A stretch of DNA of 12,254 nucleotides from positions 1-12,254 of the forward strand of contig JBBRHH010000131.1 of the NCBI GenBank assembly GCA_038222915.1, written 5' to 3'. The stretch comes from JBBRHH01 sp038222915 (GTDB lineage: Bacteria; Planctomycetota; Phycisphaerae; Tepidisphaerales; Tepidisphaeraceae). This document shows, one piece after another, positions 1 through 6,285 of this stretch (within the stretch, counting starts at the first letter, position 1; each line of letters starts with the position of its first letter). A program made the position numbers and the translations under genes. Below the pieces are notes generated by a model. It was not told the origin of the DNA and ran no database searches. It saw nothing but the letters and a program-made list of their open reading frames with translations.

Positions 1-1
1 C

Positions 2-1514
2 CCCTTCCAGCACGCCCGAGGCAAAGAACCGCCGCACCGCGCCAACCAGGGCGTCACCCCACCAACTCGCCGCATTCCCGAAGTAGCCACCACGCCGCAA
101 ACTCCGCCGCAAACGGTCGTAGTCCCAAAAGTCGCCCAGCCCTACAACGTCCTCTTCATCGTCGTCGACGATCTCCGCCCCGCCCTCGGCTGCTACGGCG
201 ACAAAATCGCCATCACCCCCAACATCGACAAGCTCGCCTCCCGCTCCATCTCCTTCAGTCGCGCCTACTGCCAGCAGGCCCTCTGCAACCCCTCGCGCAC
301 CTCCGTCCTCACCGGCCTCCGCCCCGACACCACCCGCTGCTACGATCTCAAGACCTACTTCCGCGACAACCTCCCCAACACCATCACCCTCCCTCAACAA
401 TTCAAAAACGCCGGCTATCACACCGAGGCCATGGGCAAGGTCTTCCACACCAATCTCGACGACAAACCCTCCTGGAGCATCCCCACCTGGATCAGCGCCG
501 TTGAAAATGGCGAGACCGAAGAACCCCTCCCCGCCGCCAACCCCGTGCCCGGCCAGCGCCTCAAACCATGGGCCTCCCCCAAAGTCCCTGACAACAGCCT
601 CCAGGACGGCAAGATCGCCGACCACGCCATCGCCCGCCTCGGCGTCTTGAACGACGCCGCCGCCCACGGCCAACCCTTCTTCCTCGCCGTCGGCTTTCAC
701 AAGCCCCACCTCCCCATGGTCGCCCCTGACCGATATTGGGATCTCTACAAACCCGCCCAATTCAAACCCGCCGACAACCCCGAGATGCCAACCGGCGCAC
801 CAAAATTCGCCGCCACAGCCTGGGGCGAGCTCCGCGCCTACGACGGCATCCCAAGAGAAGGCCCTCTCACGCCAGATCAGGCCCTCGCCCTCACCCACGG
901 CTACTACGCCTGCGTAAGTTTCGCCGACGCACAAGTCGGCAAGGTGATCAACGAGCTAGACCGCCTCGGCCTCCGCGACAACACCATCATCGTCCTCTGG
1001 GGCGACCAACGGCTGGCACCTCGGCGACCACGGCCTCTGGTGCAAACAAACCAACTACGAGCATGCCACCTACGCCCCACTCATCATCAGCGCCCCCGGC
1101 CATCCCATTGGCCGCCGCGCCGATGGCCTCGTCGAGTTCGTCGACATCTATCCCTCCCTCTGCGAGCTCTGCAGCGTCCCTGCCCCCGCCACATTGGAAG
1201 GCACCAGCCTCGTCCCCCTCCTGAAGCAACCCGAAAAGGAATGGAAGCGCGCCGCCTTCAGCCAATCCCCCCGCCACATCCCTCAGCAAGGCGACGGCAT
1301 GGGCCATTCCCTCGTCACCGACCGCTACCGCTTCGTAGACTGGACCGTCCCCGGCCAAAAATTCGAACGCCTCGAACTCTACGACCACCGCCAGGACCCC
1401 GAAGAAAACATCAACGTCGCCGAACACCCCGACCAGGCCAAAGTGGTAAATCAACTACAAACATGGCTCCGCCAGGGCTGGCGTCGCTCTCTCCCCGCTG
1501 CCAATCGAAACTAA
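2..1514 (+). pseudogene. Iduronate-2-sulfatase-like sulfatase, 5'-partial and frameshifted
   Basis: This is a type I sulfatase that hydrolyses sulfate esters, probably on sulfated polysaccharides outside the cytoplasm. Frame 2 is open from the left edge with no visible start. A Pro/Thr-rich stretch of about 45 residues precedes the first core strand, FIVVDDL, whose Asp pair (167-172) binds metal. The formylglycine signature CNPSR has its Cys at 284-286. MGKVFHT (431-451) and HKPHLP are typical of the iduronate-2-sulfatase branch. Frame 2 runs to LWGD (995-1006). The expected continuation, GWHLGDHGLWCKQTNYEHATYAP, is in frame 3 from 1011 and runs to TAA 1512-1514, ending with an ELYDHRxDPEEN block that is conserved at the C-terminus. 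One extra base (A or C) at 1007-1010 explains the break. It is not in a long homopolymer, so either a real mutation or an assembly error is possible. Family assignment is firm; the substrate is inferred from motif resemblance only. Confidence 0.9.
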
Positions 1515-1582
1515 CCCGGCCGCGTTGTCTGCAACCCCCCGACCGGTTAGTCTTCGTCGACACGTCCACACCAGGAGCAAGC

Positions 1583-3277
1583 ATGCACGCCCGGGAACCA
1601 TCCACTCGACCCACAGCGCGCCAATTCCTCATCCTGATGGTCAGTCTCTGCTATTGCGCTGCTCTGGTCCAAGCGGCCGATGACGCGCCTGCACCGCGCG
1701 CCGTCGTCCCCGATGCCGCCGCCCAAACCAAAGCCGAGAAAAATGTCCGTGACGTATTCGGCAACCACGATAAGGAAACACCTGACGAGCGCGATGCCGC
1801 CGCAGCCAAAATGCTCGATGCGGCCGCCACCTCCCAGGACGAACCCGCCACGCTCTACGTTCTGCTCAAAAGGAGCGGCGATCTCGCCGCCGGTGCCGGC
1901 GACGCCGACGTCGCAATCAAAGCCGCTGCAAAACTGTCCGAGAGTTTCGCCATGGATGGCGATGACTTGGCGCTCCAGTGGCTTCGCAAGGCCGTATTGA
2001 CTACGCAATCTGCCGCGGCAGCGAAAAGCCCCGGCGATGCCGCGCTGGCCTTTGCCCACAAGTCCGGCGAGGCGCAAAAATTCGACATGGCGCTTCGCGC
2101 CCTCGCCATCGCGGAAACCGCAGCGCAAACTTCCAAAGATCTGCCTCTGCGAAATCTCGTACAGTCTGCCACAACCGAACTAAAAAACCTCCAGACCGAA
2201 TCCGTCCACGCAAAAGCCGCGCAGGCGAAACTCGAAAAGAATCCCGATGACACCGAGGCTTCTTACATCCTCGGCCGCTATCAATGCCTTGGCCTGGCCA
2301 ACTGGACAGCAGGTTTGCCCGCGATCGGCAAAGGTTCGAATGCACTGTTTCGCCAGGCCGCTACCGCTGATCTGGCCAACCCCGACCAGTCAGCCGCAGA
2401 AGTTGCCGTCGGCGATCTTTGGTGGGATCTGTCCGAAAGGGAAACAGGACACTCCAGGACCGCCCTCAAGCGCCGCGCTGCCTCGTGGTATGCAAAAGCC
2501 CAGGCCGATCCAAAATTGAACGGCCTGGCCCGCGCAAAGCTCGAAAAGCGAAGCGCCCTGGTCCTCGCCGCGCCTGAGTCGGCCGGTGGCGCTGCGTCAA
2601 TATCAACCGGCAATCATCCGCGTAGCCGATCCGTCGTGTACTTCCCCGGCACCGGCCGCGAGGAAGAAGTATTCCGCAAAATCGGCAAGGACGGTTTTCG
2701 CGCCTTGGGCCGGCGCGAAGCCATCGAACTGCTCGCAAACCCAAATGGACTCGCCGGAGTAGGCATCCTCGTCTTTGGCAATGAATATCTTGGCGAAACC
2801 CCGCCAGCCGATCTGACCGACAAAGTCGAGGCCAACGTCCGCAGATTCGTCGGTGAGGGCGGCGATCTGGTCATCTTCGAACAGCACCACGGCGATCCCG
2901 CGAAGTTCCTCGAAAAGCTGTTTAAAATAACCATCATTCTGAAGGACGCCCGCCAGTTGACCGCCATTCCCAAGGACCTCGCCGCCGCAGTCCAGTCAGC
3001 GGGGCTCATGACCAATCCGCTCCGTGATTCGTTCAACTCATGCAACCTCTACACAGTCCCGGAGAACTCGATCATCTATTACCGCAGCGGCAATGGCGAC
3101 AACACCGAAGCCATCGTCGCCGCGGGCGTCCCGTTCGGCAAAGGGCGGGTCATCGTCATCGGCAACAACATGGAGACCTCTGAAACACCCTTCAACGAAC
3201 AGCTCCTCGACTACATCTACCACTACAAGGAACCAGCCGCCGGAGCGAAGACCGATGTGAAAAAAGGAGAAAAGTAG
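1583..3277 (+). CDS. Secreted planctomycetal helical-repeat protein with C-terminal GATase-like domain
   Basis: 564 residues. I chose the ATG at 1583 because AGGAG (1573-1577) lies 5 bases upstream and a signal peptide begins there: basic n-region, hydrophobic core about residues 14-29, and a likely signal peptidase I site at VQA|AD (31/32). Residues about 43-330 are Ala-rich helices. The pattern (KTPDERDAAAAKMLDAA, then DEPATLYVLL, GDLAAGAGDADVA, and later NPDDTEASYILGRYQC, GDLWWDL, KRRAASWYAKA) resembles a region I recall as common in planctomycete secreted proteins, often ahead of lectin-like or NPCBM domains. Here residues about 345-555 instead form an alternating strand/helix domain (SVVYFPGTG, GVGILVFGNEY, GGDLVIFEQHHG, GKGRVIVIGNNME) resembling the class I glutamine-amidotransferase/ThuA-like fold. 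No catalytic Cys-His-Glu triad is evident. It starts 68 bases after the sulfatase stop, so co-transcription is plausible. Function is unknown. Confidence 0.85.
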   Translation: MHAREPSTRPTARQFLILMVSLCYCAALVQAADDAPAPRAVVPDAAAQTKAEKNVRDVFGNHDKETPDERDAAAAKMLDAAATSQDEPATLYVLLKRSGDLAAGAGDADVAIKAAAKLSESFAMDGDDLALQWLRKAVLTTQSAAAAKSPGDAALAFAHKSGEAQKFDMALRALAIAETAAQTSKDLPLRNLVQSATTELKNLQTESVHAKAAQAKLEKNPDDTEASYILGRYQCLGLANWTAGLPAIGKGSNALFRQAATADLANPDQSAAEVAVGDLWWDLSERETGHSRTALKRRAASWYAKAQADPKLNGLARAKLEKRSALVLAAPESAGGAASISTGNHPRSRSVVYFPGTGREEEVFRKIGKDGFRALGRREAIELLANPNGLAGVGILVFGNEYLGETPPADLTDKVEANVRRFVGEGGDLVIFEQHHGDPAKFLEKLFKITIILKDARQLTAIPKDLAAAVQSAGLMTNPLRDSFNSCNLYTVPENSIIYYRSGNGDNTEAIVAAGVPFGKGRVIVIGNNMETSETPFNEQLLDYIYHYKEPAAGAKTDVKKGEK

Positions 3278-3313
3278 ACGTCGCACCAAGCTCCCGAAAT
3301 TCCTCCCGCGGCG

Positions 3314-3331
3314 TGGTCGCTTCAGCGACCA
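3314..3331. repeat. Perfect hairpin at the expected start of the glycosyltransferase
   Basis: TGGTCGC, loop TTCA, GCGACCA: 7 paired bases with a 4-base loop, and a further G-T wobble at 3313/3332. It lies about 10 bases upstream of the first homologous glycosyltransferase codon, where the start codon and ribosome site would be expected. It could be a REP-like palindromic element or a translation-controlling stem. Confidence 0.6.
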
Positions 3332-3340
3332 TCTGCCAAA

Positions 3341-4600
3341 TCGCGCCGCATCGTCCTCACCGCGTTCGGCTCCCTGGGCGACCTCCACCCCTTCATCGCC
3401 ATCGCCCTTGGCCTGCAAGCGCGCGGCCACGAGCCCGTCCTCGCCACCAGTGAATGCTACCGCCAAAAGATCGAATCCCTCGGCCTCGCCTTCCGCACCA
3501 TCCGCCCCAACGCCGACCGGCTCGCCGACCCCGTCATCATGCGCCGCATGACCGGCCGCTTCGGCCTGATTCACGTCGTTCGAGAGCTCCTCTTTTCCGC
3601 CTTGCGCGAATCCTACGAAGACACCCGCGCCGCCGCCCAGGGCGCAGACCTCCTGGTCTCCCACCCGCTCACCGCCTACGTCACCCGTCTCGTTGCCGAA
3701 AAAACCGCCATCCCCTGGGCCTCCACCATGCTCGTCCCCCTCGGCTTCTTCTCCACCCACGACCCCTCCATCTTTCCCCTCGCACCAGCCCTCTCCAAAC
3801 AACTCCGCTTCCTCGGCCCCCTCTTCTGGTCCCCGCTCTTCTATCTCGGCAAGCGCATCACCCGCTTCCTCGCCAACCCCTGGTACCAATTACGCGCCGA
3901 GCTCGGCCTGCCCCCCACAAAAGAAGCAAACCCACTCTCCGACACCCACTCCCCATCGCTCGTCCTCGCCCCCTTCTCAAAACTCCTCGCCGACAAACAA
4001 CCCGACTGGCCAAAACAGAGCATCGTCACCGGCTTCCCCCTTTTCGACGACAACACCGCCGGCCTTCCCCCCGCCCTATCCCAGTTCCTCGATGACGGCC
4101 CACCCCCAATCGTCTTCACCCTCGGCTCGGCCATCTCCACCGATAGCCAGCAGTTCTTCGAACACAGCATCACCGCCGCAAAACAACTGAATCGCCGAGC
4201 CGTCCTCATCCTGAAAGACCACAAGAACAAACTCCCCGCGCTCCCGAGCAACATCGTCGCCTTCGACTACGCCCCCTACTCCAAACTCTTCCCCCGCGCC
4301 GCCGTCACAGTCCACCACGGCGGCATAGGCACCACCGGCCTCGCCATGCACTCCGGCCGCCCCACCCTCATCATGCCCTGCGCCTGGGACCAACCCGACA
4401 ACGCCGCCAGAGCCACCCGCCTCGGCATCGCCCGCACCCTCCCCCGCCACCGCTACATCCCACCCCGTGTGGTGAAAGAGTTACGCCAGTTGCTCGAAAA
4501 CCCAACGTACACCCAGCGAGCATCAGAGATCGGCGACGAAGTACGAAAAGAGAATGGCATAGAGGCAGCATGCGACGCATTGGAATCGCTGTCATCCTGA
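3341..4600 (+). CDS. GT1/MGT-type glycosyltransferase (no canonical start codon at its N-terminus)
   Basis: GT-B fold glycosyltransferase of the UDP/dTDP-sugar macrolide/sterol glycosyltransferase group, which transfers a sugar to a small hydrophobic acceptor in the cytoplasm. The N-terminal Rossmann half begins at once with RRIVLTAFGSLGDLHPF and ARGHEPVLAT. The C-terminal half carries IVFTLGSA and the donor-binding signature HHGGIGTTGLAMHSG (from 4313), then PTLIMPCAWDQPDNAARATRLG. About 419 residues from 3341 match the usual family length. The first in-frame ATG is at 3539, which would remove about 66 residues including the glycine-rich acceptor-side loop. Between the in-frame TAG at 3275 and 3539 I find no ATG, GTG or TTG; the only near-cognate codon at a sensible place is ATT 3299. 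The coordinate given is where homology becomes clear, not a proven start. A hairpin sits just upstream (3314-3331). The final SLSS-stop lies in a repeat-like element. It may be a start-less pseudogene, or it may use a rare start or coupling to the gene ending at 3277. Confidence 0.85.
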   Translation, partial: SRRIVLTAFGSLGDLHPFIAIALGLQARGHEPVLATSECYRQKIESLGLAFRTIRPNADRLADPVIMRRMTGRFGLIHVVRELLFSALRESYEDTRAAAQGADLLVSHPLTAYVTRLVAEKTAIPWASTMLVPLGFFSTHDPSIFPLAPALSKQLRFLGPLFWSPLFYLGKRITRFLANPWYQLRAELGLPPTKEANPLSDTHSPSLVLAPFSKLLADKQPDWPKQSIVTGFPLFDDNTAGLPPALSQFLDDGPPPIVFTLGSAISTDSQQFFEHSITAAKQLNRRAVLILKDHKNKLPALPSNIVAFDYAPYSKLFPRAAVTVHHGGIGTTGLAMHSGRPTLIMPCAWDQPDNAARATRLGIARTLPRHRYIPPRVVKELRQLLENPTYTQRASEIGDEVRKENGIEAACDALESLSS

Positions 4601-4685
4601 GAAGCGCAGCGCCGAAGGATCTACGTCCACCGTCCGCCAATCTCCCAACGTCCGCAGTAGATCCACCCAGGGACTTGTCCCTGGG
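4591..4685. repeat. Composite palindromic repeat-like element overlapping the glycosyltransferase stop
   Basis: It starts GTCATCCTGAG, AGCGCAGC, CGAAGGATC, a string that resembles widespread interspersed intergenic sequences I recall from other high-GC bacteria (unverified). GGATCTAC (4618-4625) is repeated inverted as GTAGATCC (4657-4664). This is followed by CCCAGGGAC-TT-GTCCCTGGG (4666-4685), a perfect 9-bp stem. The glycosyltransferase stop TGA (4598-4600) lies inside the first segment. A diverged relative of that segment occurs at 5646-5675. The last hairpin has no T-run after it, so a classical terminator is not supported. Confidence 0.6.
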
Positions 4686-4734
4686 CAAAATCGCTGAATT
4701 CGTCCGCACGTACCTCCATTCAAGCTGCGAACAC

Positions 4735-4740
4735 TATGAT
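4735..4740 (+). promoter_or_regulatory. Possible -10 box for the membrane-protein gene
   Basis: TATGAT matches the sigma70 -10 consensus at five of six bases in a locally AT-rich stretch, 33 bases before the ATG at 4774. No good -35 is found 16-18 bases upstream, so this is weak. Confidence 0.25.
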
Positions 4741-4773
4741 GCAGGGAAACATCGAGCGAGACTATCAATATTC

Positions 4774-5295
4774 ATGACCGCGACCCCTCCCAATCCTCGC
4801 GATCCACTTCCGCTCAACTACGCCAGCGGCAAGAAGCGCCGCCTGTCCCGCAAGCACCGAATCTATCTGGCCATCGCAGCGCTTTGCGTGATCCTGATCC
4901 TGCTCGATCAAAAAGTAAGAAGATACTCAACTGGAATACGCCGGCTTACAGTTCACCTCGTAGTAACACAGAGCGGCGCCCAGATTCCGATCCCCAATGC
5001 GACTATTCAATGGATCGACAGCCCGATGGGATCAAACTCGCCAGCGCTCGTGAACGCAGACGCAACTGGCTCGGCCGTCTTACCGGTCACAGTACCAGCC
5101 GACGCGACCATCACCCGGATATGGGAGACGCACTCGGTCCACACCACTGGCGTCGCACTGACCATCCACGCAGCCGGATTTGTCGACGCCACGATCTCCC
5201 TCCCACCCCTCCAGCCCCAAACCCGTTTCCTGTTTTTCCACGGCGCCGGCAACAAAAGCCCGCTGGAAGTCCGCACTTCTCTTCAAAAACAATGA
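4774..5295 (+). CDS. Single-pass membrane protein with extracytoplasmic beta-sandwich-like domain
   Basis: 173 residues. A Pro-rich N-terminus with a basic cluster (KKRRLSRKHR, residues 20-29) precedes one transmembrane helix (about 30-46, IYLAIAALCVILILLDQ). This predicts N-in, C-out topology. The remaining 125 residues read as beta strands (LTVHLVVTQSGAQIPIPNA, TIQWIDSP, GSAVLPVTV, GVALTIHAAGFVDATISLPPL), resembling a carboxypeptidase-regulatory/Ig-like fold that could bind carbohydrate or protein at the surface. The ATG at 4774 was chosen because the frame upstream of it runs through the repeat element and reads as non-protein. No Shine-Dalgarno is clear. A 13-residue mini-ORF (4736-4777) ends in TGA overlapping this ATG as ATGA, so coupled initiation is conceivable. 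Codon use is less C-biased than in the neighbouring large genes. I do not recognise a named family. Confidence 0.75.
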   Translation: MTATPPNPRDPLPLNYASGKKRRLSRKHRIYLAIAALCVILILLDQKVRRYSTGIRRLTVHLVVTQSGAQIPIPNATIQWIDSPMGSNSPALVNADATGSAVLPVTVPADATITRIWETHSVHTTGVALTIHAAGFVDATISLPPLQPQTRFLFFHGAGNKSPLEVRTSLQKQ

Positions 5296-5402
5296 GAGCA
5301 CCCCCAGCAGTTCCCAACGGGATCCCGCTAGATCACACCGCCAATCGAAGCACGTCCCGCGTCAGGAATCTCACCTCATCCGGATGGCCCACGGCCAAAA
5401 AT

Positions 5403-5444
5403 AATCAAAATTTGATTGACACCCCCTCCCGAACTTGATAGCTT
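5403..5444 (+). promoter_or_regulatory. Palindrome overlapping a promoter-like sequence
   Basis: AATCAAA-A-TTTGATT (5403-5417) is a perfect 7+1+7 palindrome. It runs into a consensus -35, TTGACA (5416-5421), followed at 17 bases by TAGCTT (5439-5444), a poor -10. The overlap of palindrome and -35 is the layout of a repressor operator. Downstream lie AGGAGG (5465-5470) and AGGAGGG (5477-5483), the latter 8 bases before an ATG at 5492, yet no convincing protein follows. Confidence 0.4.
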
Positions 5445-5822
5445 TATGTTAAGTATTAAAGATCAGGAGGAAAAGCAGGAGGGACCATCCAATGTGGGAA
5501 GTCATCCACCACCCAAAGCACCAAATCGACCCAACCAGCAGTTCGCTCTCCGCGCATTTCTCAGCGTCTCGGCGTCTCTGCGGTGAGTCTTCTCCCCTCC
5601 TCCTCCAGTTATCAGTCTCCAGTTTCAAGTCTCAGGCACCACGTCGTCTTGAGCACAGCGCAGCAAGTCGAAAGGGGGCGATTCGAGGGTCAAAACGGGG
5701 AGATTTTACGCCGGTTTGGGGAGATTCGAGGGAGGTTGGAGGCCCCCTTCGATACCGCTTTGGGGTCGCTTTTTCGACGACAAAAAATCTTCCCGTCCAA
5801 CACAAACATCGGCCACACCAAC

Positions 5823-5877
5823 ACTTGAATTTCCCACCCACAAGTTCAGCCAGCCCAAACACAATTTGCGCGCGCAC
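5823..5877 (+). repeat. Duplicated motif pair, copy A
   Basis: ACTTGAATT and, 35 bases from its first base, AACACAATTTGCGC followed by GCGCAC. The same two blocks with the same 35-base offset recur at 6100-6160; the spacer between them is not conserved. Confidence 0.5.
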
Positions 5878-5940
5878 CTCCACGCCAAAATCCGCCCGCC
5901 ATTCTGCCTTCTGCACTCTTAAATCCGCATTCCCCCGCGC

Positions 5941-6050
5941 GGTCGGTTGGTGGTCGATTAGTAGTCGTTTGCTAGTCGGTCACAGGTCGTTTGATGGTCG
6001 GTTGGTGGTCGGTCACAGGTCGGTTAGTGGTCGGTTGGTGGTCGGTTTAT
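5941..6050 (+). repeat. Ten tandem copies of an 11-bp unit, consensus GGTCGGTTGGT
   Basis: The units begin at 5941, 5952, 5963, 5974, 5985, 5996, 6007, 6018, 6029 and 6040 without any slip in phase. Positions 2-5 (GTCG) are identical in all ten units. Units 1, 6 and 9 are identical to the consensus. Units 4 and 7 share the variant ending GTCACA. The strand is G/T-rich. The period is close to one helical turn, so each unit presents the same face. Confidence 0.9.
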
Positions 6051-6099
6051 TTCGCCCCTCGACACCCCCCTCAACGCCACAAACCACGGCCGCAAAACC

Positions 6100-6160
6100 A
6101 CTTGAGTTCTCCGCCCTGTCGCCAAAGCGGGCGCAACACGATTTGCGCACGTGCGCGCAC
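6100..6160 (+). repeat. Duplicated motif pair, copy B, with 12-bp palindrome
   Basis: ACTTGAGTT and, 35 bases from its first base, AACACGATTTGCGC, then GTGCGCGCAC. It contains the perfect palindrome GCGCACGTGCGC at 6145-6156, absent from copy A. It lies 126 bases upstream of the ATG at 6286, so it could be a regulator site for that gene. Confidence 0.5.
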
Positions 6161-6184
6161 AAAAAAAACCCCCATCCCACGACG

Positions 6185-6212
6185 TTGCACCCCCTTCCAC
6201 CCGCCATAGAAT
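6185..6212 (+). promoter_or_regulatory. Possible sigma70 promoter for the propeller/heme/DUF6807 gene
   Basis: TTGCAC (6185-6190), a 16-base spacer and TAGAAT (6207-6212). The -10 matches five of six consensus bases; the -35 is weak. It would start transcription near 6219 and give a leader of about 65 bases to the ATG at 6286. Confidence 0.35.
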
Positions 6213-6285
6213 CACCCCCCAAACAACGCCCCGCTCGCCAAATCTGTACGAACGGTGCATCGCCAGTCTCTCAACAGGAATCAAC

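Larger units (their letters stand above)
5296..6285. other. 990-bp repeat-rich intergenic region without a convincing gene
   Basis: Frames here are open but translate to low-complexity Ser/Pro/Arg/His sequence with no domain, signal peptide or helix pattern. The region holds a palindrome plus promoter-like block (5403-5444), two purine-rich ribosome-site-like stretches (5465-5483), low-complexity pieces resembling interspersed repeats (5549-5585, 5606-5635, 5646-5675, 5902-5917), direct repeats GATTCGAGGG (5680, 5723) and GGGGAGATT (5697, 5718), a duplicated motif pair (5823-5877, 6100-6160), an 11-bp tandem array (5941-6050), and a possible promoter for the next gene. It looks like a sink for small repeats between two transcription units. 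Confidence 0.7.

Noticed and set aside
1004..1016. Programmed ribosomal frameshift in the sulfatase
   Set aside because: No slippery heptamer, no internal Shine-Dalgarno and no rare-codon hungry site is visible; a simple one-base insertion suffices.
431..3277. A single 948-residue plus-strand protein
   Set aside because: Residues from about 194 to 384 are the out-of-frame translation of the sulfatase and of the intergenic gap. Two genes and a frameshift explain it.
3038..3889. A 283-residue minus-strand ORF across the glycosyltransferase start
   Set aside because: Gly/Glu-rich antisense shadow spanning two real genes and the hairpin; no motif, no ribosome site.
4666..4685. Rho-independent terminator after the glycosyltransferase
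   Set aside because: The 9-bp stem is strong, but no T-run follows and the stem is part of a composite repeat.
5941..6050. CRISPR array
   Set aside because: The units are 11 bp, contiguous and without spacers.
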